Position numbers and translations under genes: made by a program | Assembly (NCBI GenBank): GCA_947501325.1 | Contig: CANMVC010000005.1 | Location: 1-64,000, forward strand | Direction: 5' to 3' | Length of the DNA stretch: 64,000 nt | Source: an uncultured Sphingomonadaceae bacterium | Lineage (GTDB): Bacteria; Pseudomonadota; Alphaproteobacteria; Sphingomonadales; Sphingomonadaceae | Notes under the pieces: model-generated | Databases searched by the model: none | What the model was told of the DNA's origin: nothing | Seen by the model: only the letters and a program-made list of their open reading frames with translations | Shown: piece by piece, positions 45,737 to 54,861 of the stretch | Numbering within the stretch: the stretch's first letter is position 1 | Layout of the letters: every line of letters starts with the position of its first letter

Positions 45737-46399
45737 TTATTTCGGTATCTGCCAACGAACGCGACTGGACCAAGTGCCTGTCGTTTCATTGCCTTGCGCA
45801 TCAAGCGATGGACGGAAACGTCCTCGACGCTGGATATTTTTACAAGTTGCAGCATCCAAGTCGCTATGACCACTAGACCCCGTAATCTGACAATCTGTCA
45901 CACGGCCATTGGGACCAACCGTTACCCGGAAAGCAGTTGTACCTTCCCGTTCTTCGCGCAAGGCCCGAGATGGATAGTCATTCGCGTTTGCCCAGTTACC
46001 CGGGTTTCCACGAGGTTCAGGATTTGCCCGTTGCGGCGGTGGTGGTGGCGGTGGCGCCGGTGGTGGAGCCGGCGCAACTGGCGCAGGCGCAGGTGGTGGT
46101 GTTCTCACCTGGGATACCACAGGCCGCGGCGCTGCCGGTGGAGCCACGATCGGTGGTGGTGTTACCACTGGTGGCGGTTCAATCGGTTGATCCGGCGGTG
46201 GTGGAGGTGGTTCCTCAATCTCTTCCGGTGGTTCTTCTTCTTGGATATCGATCATATCAAGCTCTGACGCCACTTTCTTGACCGCACTATAGGCGAGGCC
46301 AGTGACCAAAGCATATCCAAACAGCGCGTGAATAAGAACGACAAGAATAATGGATACGATCTTGCTCGAACTCATTTGTTGTTGGTCAGCATAAGCCAT
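45737..46399 (-). CDS. tonB: Energy transducer TonB
   Basis: A protein of 220 residues. One N-terminal helix (about 14-36, IVSIILVVLIHALFGYALV with the conserved membrane His). A Glu-Pro stretch, then a Pro-rich spacer (about 55-125). The C-terminal TonB domain has YPSRALREEREGTTAFRVTVGPNGRVTDC and RGRFRPSLDAQGN. It links the inner-membrane ExbB-ExbD motor to outer-membrane receptors. It is the first gene of the operon. No Fur box is evident by eye in the 263-bp region upstream. Confidence 0.95.
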   Translation of the reverse strand: MAYADQQQMSSSKIVSIILVVLIHALFGYALVTGLAYSAVKKVASELDMIDIQEEEPPEEIEEPPPPPPDQPIEPPPVVTPPPIVAPPAAPRPVVSQVRTPPPAPAPVAPAPPPAPPPPPPPQRANPEPRGNPGNWANANDYPSRALREEREGTTAFRVTVGPNGRVTDCQITGSSGHSDLDAATCKNIQRRGRFRPSLDAQGNETTGTWSSRVRWQIPK

Positions 46400-46662
46400 T
46401 CAGAAATATAACTCCTTTTCTTCCCTAGGGAATCGAAACCTCGCAAAAGATTTTTATCGAGAACTGCCGGAGTGTAACCCGCACCAATCCCTAGATTCCC
46501 CACGACAGCTTTTCGTTGCGATGCAAGCCGTCTTAAAAATGTTTTAACGCGGTAGTTGGGGTCAGGCAATCGCTTTGTTAGTTCAGGGTTGATTAAGCTG
46601 TCAAAAACACAAGATGCCGCGTAGAGAATAGTCTCTCGAAAGCGGAAAATTACAGGATAAAC

Positions 46663-47514
46663 ATGCACCCCATACCCTATATAATCATCGGCATGCTAAT
46701 GGCGCTAACAGCCTGTTTTCCTGCTTTTTCGCAAACCAATCCAGATAGTGACCCTTTGCAATATGCGGATCTCGCTGACCTTAGTGTCAATGCGCCATTG
46801 ATCGCCCATGTTAAGATCAAAGAAGCTATTAAAGTTGATCCAAAACGGGTCACCAACGCTCCGGCAGGAACGCAAAGATATTATATCGTGGCGACAACCA
46901 ACGCGCTGATTCGCGGTCAGGGAGGTATACCGGAAACGATTCGCTATGTGATTGATTTGCCAGTGGATGAACGCGGGCGAGCGCCCAAGATAAAGAGGAA
47001 ACCATTTATCATTTTCGCCCGGAATTTGACGGGTTCCACCGGTGATATTCAACTGGCCGCGCCGGATGCACAGATTGACTGGACACCTGCCCGCGACCAG
47101 CGGGTGCGGTCCCTGGTCAGAGAAATTGTCGCTCGCGATGCGGCGCCCGCCATCACCGGAGTCGGTAGCGCTTTTCACGTTCCCGGGACCATTATCGGCG
47201 AAGGTGAGACACAGATTTTCCTGGAGACCGTTACCGGTGATCCTGTTTCCATCACCATATTAAGCCGGGACGGCCAAAAGAAAGTCTGGGCAGTGTCGCT
47301 CAGCGAGATAGTCGATGAAGCCGCACGCGCACCGGTGCGAAATAGCCTATTATGGTATCGGCTGGCCTGCTTCCTGCCAAAATCACTGCCAGAAGAAGCG
47401 CTGGCTGGCGATTCGGCGTCCAATTCCAATCAGGCGCGCCGCGATTATGATCTGGTGATCCAGGATCTGGGCAATTGCCCGCGCACCCGCCCTCCAGAAT
47501 ATCGCGCTCGCTGA
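46663..47514 (+). CDS. Hypothetical exported protein
   Basis: A protein of 283 residues with a signal peptide (MHPIPYIIIGMLMALTACFPAFSQ). The mature part starts with YADLADLSVNAPLIAHVKIKEAIKVDP and contains PFIIFARNLTGSTGDIQLAAPDAQIDWTP. It ends with four Cys-containing segments (CFLPKSLPEEAL, CPRTRPPEY). I do not recognise the family, though the layout looks conserved. Divergent from tonB and 128 bp upstream of hom on the same strand. Confidence 0.7.
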   Translation: MHPIPYIIIGMLMALTACFPAFSQTNPDSDPLQYADLADLSVNAPLIAHVKIKEAIKVDPKRVTNAPAGTQRYYIVATTNALIRGQGGIPETIRYVIDLPVDERGRAPKIKRKPFIIFARNLTGSTGDIQLAAPDAQIDWTPARDQRVRSLVREIVARDAAPAITGVGSAFHVPGTIIGEGETQIFLETVTGDPVSITILSRDGQKKVWAVSLSEIVDEAARAPVRNSLLWYRLACFLPKSLPEEALAGDSASNSNQARRDYDLVIQDLGNCPRTRPPEYRAR

Positions 47515-47642
47515 TCCTGCGTTGTATAAATTATTCGGACAGCTTGAAAGACAGGCTGGCATTATAATGCCGCAACGCTATTAAACGGGCTTAATCTCTC
47601 CACCATTTATCATATCAGCCCGAATTCAAGGTTTCTTTCATC

Positions 47643-48941
47643 ATGACAACACCTCTCCGCATCGCTTTGGCTGGCCTTGGGACTGTAGGATCAGGGGTCA
47701 TCCGCCTGATCAATGAAAATGGCGCAATGATTGCCCAGCGTGCGGGACGACCCATTTCGATCGTTTCAGTATCCGCCCGCGACCGGAATCGGGATCGCGG
47801 GGTTGATCTCAGCCCTTATAAATGGGCCGATGACACGCGCGATTTGGCCGCCGATCCTGATGTTGATTGCGTGGTTGAAATGATCGGAGGCTCTGACGGC
47901 CCTGCCCTCGACCTTGCTCGCAACAGCCTGAAGCAGGGCAAGTCTTTTGTCACGGCAAACAAGGCGATGATTGCCCATCACGGTATGGAACTTGCCGGAT
48001 TGGCCGAAAACCAGAATGTCGCGTTGAAATATGAAGCCGCGGTTGCTGGCGGCATCCCGGTCATCAAAGGCCTGCGGGACGGGGCGTCGGCCAATCATAT
48101 TGAGCGTGTCTATGGCATCCTGAATGGCACCTGCAACTATATCCTGACCACAATGGAAAAACATGGCAGTGATTTTGATGCGGTATTAAAGGATGCCCAG
48201 GATCTGGGTTATGCCGAGGCCGATCCGAGCTTTGATATCGACGGTGTTGATGCTGCGCATAAGCTTGCGATCCTCGCCGCCCTTTCTTTTGGAACGGCGG
48301 TGGATTTTGATGGCGTCGAAATTGCCGGCATTCGTGATATCATGGCGGCCGACATCGGGCAGGCAAAGGCGCTCGGTTATCGCATTCGCTTGCTGGGCAT
48401 GGCGCGGATAGACGACGGAAAATTATTTCAACGGGTTAATCCCTATCTTGTCCCCGAAAGCCACCCGCTCGCTCATATCGACGGATCCACCAACGCGGTG
48501 GTTGCCGAAGGCAATTTCTCTGGCCGATTGATGTTTCAGGGCGCCGGCGCCGGCGATGGCCCCACGGCATCAGCCGTCGTAGCCGACCTGATTGATATCG
48601 CCCGCGGTGATTGCGGGACCGCCTTCGCCATGCCAGCACAGGAAATGGCCGCTAGCGAGCGCGCCGAAAGCGGCAATCGTACGGGCAAAAGCTATATCCG
48701 TTTTGTTGTCGCCGATAAGCCAGGCGTTCTGGCAGAGATTACAGCCGCCATGCGGGATGCGGAAGTGTCGATCGAAAGTCTGATCCAGACAGAAAAAACC
48801 AACGAAGGATCGGTGTTAATTTCCATGGTAACCCACCAGAGTCTGGAACGGGATGTCATTCAGAGCCTTGAAAAACTCTCTGACTCCAGCAGCCTCCAAG
48901 GCGCGCCAGTGGTCATGCACCTCTTGAGCGATGAGGACTAA
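47643..48941 (+). CDS. hom: Homoserine dehydrogenase
   Basis: An enzyme of 432 residues that reduces aspartate semialdehyde to homoserine, the branch to threonine and methionine. The NAD-binding start is ALAGLGTVGSGVI. GKSFVTANKAMIAHHG carries the catalytic Lys region. GILNGTCNYILTTME and the conserved DPSFDIDGVDAAHKLAI follow. A C-terminal ACT domain (about 350-430, FVVADKPGVLAEITAAM) is expected to bind threonine for feedback control. No riboswitch is seen in the 128-bp leader. Confidence 0.97.
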   Translation: MTTPLRIALAGLGTVGSGVIRLINENGAMIAQRAGRPISIVSVSARDRNRDRGVDLSPYKWADDTRDLAADPDVDCVVEMIGGSDGPALDLARNSLKQGKSFVTANKAMIAHHGMELAGLAENQNVALKYEAAVAGGIPVIKGLRDGASANHIERVYGILNGTCNYILTTMEKHGSDFDAVLKDAQDLGYAEADPSFDIDGVDAAHKLAILAALSFGTAVDFDGVEIAGIRDIMAADIGQAKALGYRIRLLGMARIDDGKLFQRVNPYLVPESHPLAHIDGSTNAVVAEGNFSGRLMFQGAGAGDGPTASAVVADLIDIARGDCGTAFAMPAQEMAASERAESGNRTGKSYIRFVVADKPGVLAEITAAMRDAEVSIESLIQTEKTNEGSVLISMVTHQSLERDVIQSLEKLSDSSSLQGAPVVMHLLSDED

Positions 48942-48952
48942 ACAGCCGCACT

Positions 48953-49441
48953 TCACTCTGGCTCGTTCGCCTTGATCTGCACCTGTTTGACATAATCCTC
49001 GTCCGGCACAGTCGGCTTAATGACTCGCCACAACCGACCAGCTGGACCACCCACACCGCCACCTGCTCCGCCAAAAGAAACGGTAACCAATGACAATCCT
49101 TTGAAACATTGGCGTTCACTGGCGTCTATATAGCAGCGCCCGGTATTGACATATTCCGCATTGCCGTTGGGAATAAGTTCACGAATCCGATCACCGTTTG
49201 CCAGAAGTTCCGGAAACGGCAGACGATATTGGCGGTTCACATCAAAAGCCGCACAAACCACAATCTCGTCAGGGTCAGAATTTTTCAAACATCCATCAGC
49301 GTCAACAGCAACCAGTTGGCGGGCATTGTCGATCAGCTGATCCGTCCGGTCATCTGTCCCTATTTGGGCATGGGCCGTCTCGAAAACCGTGCCGGAAGTC
49401 AGGATTAAGGACAAGATTACAAGGCTTCTCGACATTGTCAT
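48953..49441 (-). CDS. Hypothetical exported protein
   Basis: A protein of 162 residues with a signal peptide (MTMSRSLVILSLILTSG, cleavage near AHAQ). The mature part has CLKNSDPDEIVVCAAFDVNRQYRLPFPE, a Cys pair followed by a YRLP motif that I associate with small exported sphingomonad proteins of unknown role, then a Gly-rich loop. It converges on hom and lies 56 bp from the divergent glpX. Confidence 0.7.
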   Translation of the reverse strand: MTMSRSLVILSLILTSGTVFETAHAQIGTDDRTDQLIDNARQLVAVDADGCLKNSDPDEIVVCAAFDVNRQYRLPFPELLANGDRIRELIPNGNAEYVNTGRCYIDASERQCFKGLSLVTVSFGGAGGGVGGPAGRLWRVIKPTVPDEDYVKQVQIKANEPE

Positions 49442-49497
49442 ATCGCTCCCCTATCGAGAGTCCCAAATTGGCCCCTATAGAAGGACTAAAGATTCAA

Positions 49498-50469
49498 ATG
49501 CCTAAATCAAGTGATATTCTGGAACGCGTCCTCGTACTCGAAATGGTACGTGTAACCGAGGCCGCCGCCGTTTCTGCAGCCAAATTGATTGGCCGTGGTG
49601 ATGAAAAGGCAGCTGATGCGGCGGCTGTTGAAGCGATGCGTGCAGCATTGAACGGTCTCAATATCTGCGGCACTGTGGTCATTGGTGAAGGCGAACGTGA
49701 CGAAGCTCCCATGCTGTTTATCGGGGAGAAAGTCGGACGTGGCTGTGAAGGCGAATCACCGGAAATCGACATTGCTCTCGATCCGCTTGAAGGCACAACA
49801 ATTACTGCCAAGGCCGGGGCCAATGCTCTGGCGGTGCTTGCCATTGCCGAAAAAGGCAACCTGCTGAATGCACCCGATGTTTACATGGACAAACTTGCAG
49901 TAGGGCCGGGCTATTCAGACGATATTATCGATCTCAATAAATCGGTCACTGAAAATGTAACAGCCGTTGCCAAAGAGAAAGGCGTTGATCCAGCCGAAAT
50001 TATTGTCTGTGTTCTCGACCGGCCTCGCCACGAAAAGATCATTTCCGAATTGCGGGAAATTGGCTGTGGCATCATGCTCATCCCTGATGGCGATGTCGCG
50101 GGTGTCATTGCCACGACCGACGAGGAAACCACGGTCGACATGTATATGGGCAGCGGCGGTGCACCCGAAGGCGTACTGGCCGCAGCAGCGCTGCGCTGTG
50201 TCGGTGGACAATTCAAAGGCCGACTGACCTTCCGCAATGATGATGAGCGTAAACGCGCCCATAAATGGGGCATTGAAGACCTCGACAAAATTTATGACCT
50301 CAAAGAACTTGCCAAGGGCGATGTCATTTTTGCAGCCACAGGCGTCACAGATGGATCCTTGCTGGAAGGCGTCAAGAAACGGCGCAGCGGTGTCATGACC
50401 ACTGAGAGCGTTGTAATGCGGGCCTCATCCGGAACCGTGCGCTGGGTAAAAAGCGAGCATCGCGCCTAA
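49498..50469 (+). CDS. glpX: Class II fructose-1,6-bisphosphatase
   Basis: A protein of 323 residues starting MPKSSDILERVLVLEMVRVTEAAA; an upstream in-frame extension to 49198 is antisense to the preceding gene. The metal and phosphate motifs GEGERDEAPML, DPLEGTTITAKAGANALAVLA, and the sugar-binding YMGSGGAPEGVLAAAAL all match GlpX. It hydrolyses fructose 1,6-bisphosphate in gluconeogenesis. It lies in the hom-glpX-recJ cluster with a lipoprotein gene beginning 3 bp after its stop. Confidence 0.96.
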   Translation: MPKSSDILERVLVLEMVRVTEAAAVSAAKLIGRGDEKAADAAAVEAMRAALNGLNICGTVVIGEGERDEAPMLFIGEKVGRGCEGESPEIDIALDPLEGTTITAKAGANALAVLAIAEKGNLLNAPDVYMDKLAVGPGYSDDIIDLNKSVTENVTAVAKEKGVDPAEIIVCVLDRPRHEKIISELREIGCGIMLIPDGDVAGVIATTDEETTVDMYMGSGGAPEGVLAAAALRCVGGQFKGRLTFRNDDERKRAHKWGIEDLDKIYDLKELAKGDVIFAATGVTDGSLLEGVKKRRSGVMTTESVVMRASSGTVRWVKSEHRA

Positions 50470-50472
50470 TCT

Positions 50473-51720
50473 ATGATGGGTGGCACTCTCAAACCGTTGG
50501 TGGCTCGCCTAAGACCACTGATATTGGGCCTGCCACTATTGGCTGCCGCCTGTATTTCACCGGTCGACTATGGCCCAATCCGGCATGCCGACTATGTCGC
50601 CGACGGACGATGCGATCCACCGGCCATTGGCGCCGCAGACGATATCCCCGATGCCGCAGAAAAACCGTTTTTTGTCGTCACCAGCCGGCTGCCCGATTGC
50701 CGCGCCGATGATGTAAAGCTGCTCAACCATCGCGGCGACAAAGTCCGCTTTGGTCGCTTTGCCGCTCCGCAGGACGTGCTGGATGAGAAAGGCAAGGCGG
50801 ACGGGCAACGCATTCCGTTTGCGCTTTCCAACGAGAACCAGTGGTGGGAGAATCTTGCCAAGACCATGGGCAATCGCGAAGGCCGTGTTCTGCTCTATGT
50901 TCATGGTTATCGCGAGACCTTCTTCACCAGTTCCCGCGATGCCGCCCAGATTGCGCGGCTGACCAATTTTACCGGTCCCGTCATTCAGTATAGCTGGCCC
51001 TCCCAAGGGCAGTTGCTCAAATATGCGGTTGATGAAACCAATATGTACTGGGACGAGCGCAACTTCCGCAAATTTCTGATAAAACTGGCCCAGCAGCCAT
51101 GGACCAAGGAAATCGTCCTGGTTTCGCATTCGCTCGGCGCGCGATTGGTATTACCGGCAGTGGAATTTGTCGATCGCAACAGCTCCAGCGCGGACTCCAG
51201 CAATATCTCCAATATCATTCTCGCTTCCCCGGATGTCGACCGGCAGGATTTTGAGCGTGATGTCGCAGAGGAAATACTCTCCGCCCGGCGTGTGAATAAT
51301 GACCGGCGGATCACCGTCTATGCCTCGGCCAAAGATTCCGCCTTGTCCCTTTCCGACGACGTCCACGGATATCCTCGCTTGGGCTTTCCGCGTTGTTTTG
51401 ATCCGTTCAAAGCGGCGGAACTTAGAGAAAAAGGCCTTCCAGAACGCTGTTATGCGATGAAGTCGCGCTATGATGTGCCCCCTGAAAAAAGCGGTCTGAC
51501 CATCGTCGATACCACGGCCGTGAGCGAAGGCCGTGTCGGCCATAGCGACTATCTTCGCAGCGCCGCTGCTTGTCGGGACTTCGCTGCTGTTGTGAATGGC
51601 GAGCGTGGGGCAATCAAGGGGCGTGAGCCAACCCATTTGTCTTATGTATTCGCGCTCCCCGCCCCGGCGAAGGATGAGGAGCCGGACCATCTGTCAGTCT
51701 GTCGCCGCGAAGTCGAATGA
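50473..51720 (+). CDS. Alpha/beta hydrolase lipoprotein (DUF900)
   Basis: A protein of 415 residues. LLAAACISP places a lipidated Cys near residue 27. The hydrolase core has VLLYVHGYRETFFTSSRDAAQIA near 140 and VSHSLGARLVLPA near 220 with the nucleophile Ser, then ILASPDVDRQDF with a likely acid residue. This is the DUF900 group of predicted esterases. It starts 3 bp after glpX, and its TGA is followed directly by the UDG-family ATG, so the three are cotranscribed. The substrate is unknown. Confidence 0.87.
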   Translation: MMGGTLKPLVARLRPLILGLPLLAAACISPVDYGPIRHADYVADGRCDPPAIGAADDIPDAAEKPFFVVTSRLPDCRADDVKLLNHRGDKVRFGRFAAPQDVLDEKGKADGQRIPFALSNENQWWENLAKTMGNREGRVLLYVHGYRETFFTSSRDAAQIARLTNFTGPVIQYSWPSQGQLLKYAVDETNMYWDERNFRKFLIKLAQQPWTKEIVLVSHSLGARLVLPAVEFVDRNSSSADSSNISNIILASPDVDRQDFERDVAEEILSARRVNNDRRITVYASAKDSALSLSDDVHGYPRLGFPRCFDPFKAAELREKGLPERCYAMKSRYDVPPEKSGLTIVDTTAVSEGRVGHSDYLRSAAACRDFAAVVNGERGAIKGREPTHLSYVFALPAPAKDEEPDHLSVCRREVE

Positions 51721-52320
51721 ATGGCACAGAGCTCGGATAATCTTGGCAGGCTGCTAGAAGATGTCCGGGCCTGCACTATTTGTGAGGGCCTGCCGCTTGG
51801 TCCCAGTCCTTTGCTGCAAGCCGGATCAGCCGCCAGAATCCTGATCGCAGGCCAAGCTCCTGGTAGCAAAACCCACGAAAAAGGTCGGCCATTTGATGAC
51901 CAAAGCGGGAAGCGTCTGCGCTCTTGGCTTGGGGTGACCGAAGACCAGTTTTACGATCCCGGTCTGTTTGCCATCATTCCCATGGGCTTTTGTTTCCCCG
52001 GAACCGGCAAAGGCGGTGACCTTCCGCCCCGCCCCGAATGTGCGCCGCAATGGCGGCGGCGATTGCTGGATCAATTACCCGATATCGAACTGACTCTCAT
52101 CCTCGGTCAATATGCGCTCGACTGGCATCTTGGAGATACCAAATCCAAAACGCTCACCGGCACGGTCGAGCGGTGGCCAGAATTTTGGCCAAACGCAATG
52201 CCCTTGCCCCATCCCAGCCCGCGCAACATTCGTTGGTTCAAGGCCAATCCGTGGTTTGAGGCGGATGTCATTCCGGTGTTGCAAAAGCGCGTTGCGCCAC
52301 TGATCAAAAAACACCCATAG
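51721..52320 (+). CDS. Uracil-DNA glycosylase family protein
   Basis: A protein of 199 residues. IAGQAPGSKTHEKGRPFDD is the family's active-site segment, LILGQYALDWHL the central strand and LPHPSPRNIRWF the C-terminal HPS motif. Four cysteines occur as CTIC near the N-terminus and C-x15-C around residue 92, which could hold a 4Fe-4S cluster as in family 4/5 enzymes. Substrate range (uracil or other bases) is not proven. Its last 17 bp overlap the convergent flavodoxin-like gene. Confidence 0.85.
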   Translation: MAQSSDNLGRLLEDVRACTICEGLPLGPSPLLQAGSAARILIAGQAPGSKTHEKGRPFDDQSGKRLRSWLGVTEDQFYDPGLFAIIPMGFCFPGTGKGGDLPPRPECAPQWRRRLLDQLPDIELTLILGQYALDWHLGDTKSKTLTGTVERWPEFWPNAMPLPHPSPRNIRWFKANPWFEADVIPVLQKRVAPLIKKHP

Positions 52321-52795
52321 CCAGACCAGCGGCCAGCGTAGCCCCGATTTCAGAGCAATGTGCTGTGTCCGCATCGTCAATTGTCTTGGGGGCCAATATC
52401 GCCTCTTCAGTCTGCGCGTGCGTACAAATAATCGGCGTGTCGATCACTTTTTTGAGCCGCCAGCCGGTCGCAATCCGTTCCAGTTGTTTACGCGCATTGT
52501 CACCATCCGAGCCTGCGCAAATCATCGCAGCATACGGACGGCCCTCAATCTGCCCCAACAGGGGATAATAGCAACGATCGAAAAAGGCTTTCATCACGCC
52601 GGCAATGGCCGCCAGGTTTTCCGGCGTCGCGAAAATATAACCGTCTGCATCGAGCATATCGGCAGGATCGCAATCTTCAGCCCGCAGCAACCGGGTCGTG
52701 ATATCTTGCTCCCCCCGCGCCGCTTTGGCTGCGGCTTCGGCCATTTGCCGGGTACCACCGGTATAGCTGTAATAGACGATAAGCAGGTTTTTCAT
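52304..52795 (-). CDS. Flavodoxin family protein
   Basis: A protein of 163 residues starting MKNLLIVYYSYTGGTRQMAEA, the FMN-phosphate loop. GYIFATPENLAAIAGVMKAFFDRCYY resembles the flavin-binding 90s loop of NAD(P)H:quinone or FMN reductases. It is likely a soluble flavoprotein reductase or electron carrier. The 3' end overlaps the convergent UDG gene, and it is divergent from recJ. Confidence 0.85.
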   Translation of the reverse strand: MKNLLIVYYSYTGGTRQMAEAAAKAARGEQDITTRLLRAEDCDPADMLDADGYIFATPENLAAIAGVMKAFFDRCYYPLLGQIEGRPYAAMICAGSDGDNARKQLERIATGWRLKKVIDTPIICTHAQTEEAILAPKTIDDADTAHCSEIGATLAAGLAMGVF

Positions 52796-52860
52796 CGCGC
52801 CCGTCCTAACAGCGATCAAAGCAATTGTCAGCGGACCATGGTTCGCGCATAGCAGCAGGC

Positions 52861-54627
52861 ATGAATGCAGTTCTCAATGTCACCCAATCGCTATCCGGCC
52901 AGACATGGCAATGGCGCAGCACCAGTGCCGACGCACGTGACCCCGGCTTTCAACCCGATGATCTGGTCACCCAGCTGCTGCTCGCGCGCGGTGCCACGCG
53001 TGAAACGCTCGACATAAACCGCGATCCAACGATCAGAGGCTTCATGCCCGATCCGTCGGTTTTTCGAGATATGGATGTTGCCGCCGAAAGGCTCGCAAAG
53101 GCTGTTCTGAACAAGGATAAGGTCACGGTTTTTGGCGACTATGATGTCGATGGCGCAACCAGCGCCGCCCTCCTTATCCGCTTGTTCCGCGACCTAGACC
53201 TGGAAGCCGGCTATTATATCCCTGATCGCCTGATGGAAGGTTACGGCCCCTCGGGCGAAGCATTGGTCAAGCTGGGCCAGCAAGGTTCTGATTTGGTAAT
53301 CACCGTAGATTGCGGTGCGATGGCCTTTGAAGCCCTTGATATGGCCCATGCTGCTGGCGTTGAAGTCATTGTGGTCGACCACCATAAATGCGCTGCCGAG
53401 CTGCCCAAAGCCAGCGCCATGGTCAATCCCAATCGTCTCGATGAAAGCGATGCTGGCGCCGAACATGGGCATCTCGCTGCGGTCGGAGTGGCGTTTTTGC
53501 TGGGCGCGGCTCTCGTTCGCAATTTGCGCAGCAAAGGTTTCTTCAAGGATCGCGCGGAGCCAAAATTGCTTGAACTGCTCGACATTGTCGCTCTCGGCAC
53601 CGTTGCCGACGTCGCCCAGTTGCGCGGGCTGAATCGGGCTTTTGTTGCGCAAGGGTTGAAAGTATTGGCAGGACGCAAGAACACCGGCCTCGCCGCCCTG
53701 ATCGACGCCAGCCGTTTAAAGCGCGCCCCGATTTGCTCCGATCTCGGCTTTGCCTTGGGACCAAGAATCAATGCCGGTGGCCGGGTTGGGAAATCCGATC
53801 TGGGTGTCCGCTTGCTGACAACGCAAGACCCCGAAGAAGCGCAGAAAATATCGGCAGAACTGAATCATTTTAACGAGGAACGCCGGGCCATTGAGGCCTA
53901 TGTGCTGGAAGAAGCAGAGGCCATGTGCTCCTCTCAGCAGAATCAGGCCGTCGCGGTTTTGTCAGCAAAAGGCTGGCATCCCGGCGTCATTGGCATTGTC
54001 GCGGGTCGGATAAAGGAAAAGCTGGGTCGCCCCGCGATTATCATTGCCGAGGATGATGAGGGCATCGGCAAAGGATCGGGGCGCTCCATTTCGGGCGTCG
54101 ATCTGGGGGCCGCCATTATCGCAGCGAAAGACCAGGGCCTGCTCATTGCAGGTGGTGGTCACGCCATGGCAGCGGGCGTCACTATCGATGCATCCAAAAT
54201 TAATGCGTTCAGCGAATTTCTGAATGATCGGCTGGCCGACACTGTCGGTAATGCGCAAGCCGGAAAGGCTTTGCTGCTCGACGCCGTATTGTCGCCAAAA
54301 GGGGTCAATCCGCTCTTCGTTGAGGCTATGGACGGCGCCGGGCCCTATGGCATGGGTTGGCCGGCACCGCGCATTGCCGCCGGGCCGGTACGGATTGTCA
54401 AATGCGACATTGTCGGGAAAGACCATGTCCGCATGATCGTGGCCGGGGATGACGGTGGCTCGATCAAGACCATCGCTTTCCGCGCCGCCGAAACAGATTT
54501 GGGTCAAACCTTGCTCAGCGCCCCGAAGAACCGAAAATTATGGATTGCCGGGCGGGCCAAGATCGACGATTGGGGCAGCCGTCCTGCCGCCGAAATCCAT
54601 CTGGAAGACGCCGCTTGGGTCGATTAG
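52861..54627 (+). CDS. recJ: Single-stranded-DNA-specific exonuclease RecJ
   Basis: A 5'-3' exonuclease of 588 residues used in recombination and mismatch repair. DHH-domain motifs are visible in order: VFGDYDVDGATSAAL near 95, VDCGAMAFEA, VVDHHKCAAELP near 175, and ALGTVADVAQLRG near 255. The DHHA1 part has GKGSGRSISGVDL and IAGGGHAMAAGVTI. The C-terminal OB-like domain is present. An upstream ATG at 52825 is possible, but the start at 52861 fits the family better. Confidence 0.96.
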   Translation: MNAVLNVTQSLSGQTWQWRSTSADARDPGFQPDDLVTQLLLARGATRETLDINRDPTIRGFMPDPSVFRDMDVAAERLAKAVLNKDKVTVFGDYDVDGATSAALLIRLFRDLDLEAGYYIPDRLMEGYGPSGEALVKLGQQGSDLVITVDCGAMAFEALDMAHAAGVEVIVVDHHKCAAELPKASAMVNPNRLDESDAGAEHGHLAAVGVAFLLGAALVRNLRSKGFFKDRAEPKLLELLDIVALGTVADVAQLRGLNRAFVAQGLKVLAGRKNTGLAALIDASRLKRAPICSDLGFALGPRINAGGRVGKSDLGVRLLTTQDPEEAQKISAELNHFNEERRAIEAYVLEEAEAMCSSQQNQAVAVLSAKGWHPGVIGIVAGRIKEKLGRPAIIIAEDDEGIGKGSGRSISGVDLGAAIIAAKDQGLLIAGGGHAMAAGVTIDASKINAFSEFLNDRLADTVGNAQAGKALLLDAVLSPKGVNPLFVEAMDGAGPYGMGWPAPRIAAGPVRIVKCDIVGKDHVRMIVAGDDGGSIKTIAFRAAETDLGQTLLSAPKNRKLWIAGRAKIDDWGSRPAAEIHLEDAAWVD

Positions 54628-54760
54628 TCTCCTGCGTTCAGAAGGGCATAAAAAATATCCGACAATATCCCCGCAAACCGCCCAAAAGGGGTTGACCAAA
54701 GCGCGCGATACCCCTAATCGCCCAATCTCGCTGATCAATGATGCCTTTGGGCATTGGTAC

Positions 54761-54835
54761 GGCCCCTTCGTCTAGCGGTTAGGACGCGGCCCTTTCACGG
54801 CTGAAACACGGGTTCGATTCCCGTAGGGGTCACCA
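54761..54835 (+). tRNA. tRNA-Glu (UUC)
   Basis: Acceptor GGCCCCT pairs with AGGGGTC (one G-T pair); discriminator A and encoded CCA follow. The anticodon loop CTTTCAC has anticodon TTC. The T arm contains GTTCGATTC. The 3' end probably serves as the integration site of the adjacent island. Confidence 0.97.
54815..54835 (+). other. Probable left attachment site at the tRNA 3' end
   Basis: Tyrosine integrases encoded beside a tRNA commonly use the T arm and 3' acceptor end as attB. The integrase gene here ends 27 bp from the tRNA. No second copy of this sequence is seen up to 64000, so the right junction is outside the window or degenerate. Confidence 0.4.
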
Positions 54836-54861
54836 TTTTGATTTGTCATAATTTTTTCTCC

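Noticed and set aside
47515-47642. Leader of hom as a possible riboswitch
   Set aside because: No SAM, lysine or threonine-leader pattern could be recognised; only ordinary short stems.
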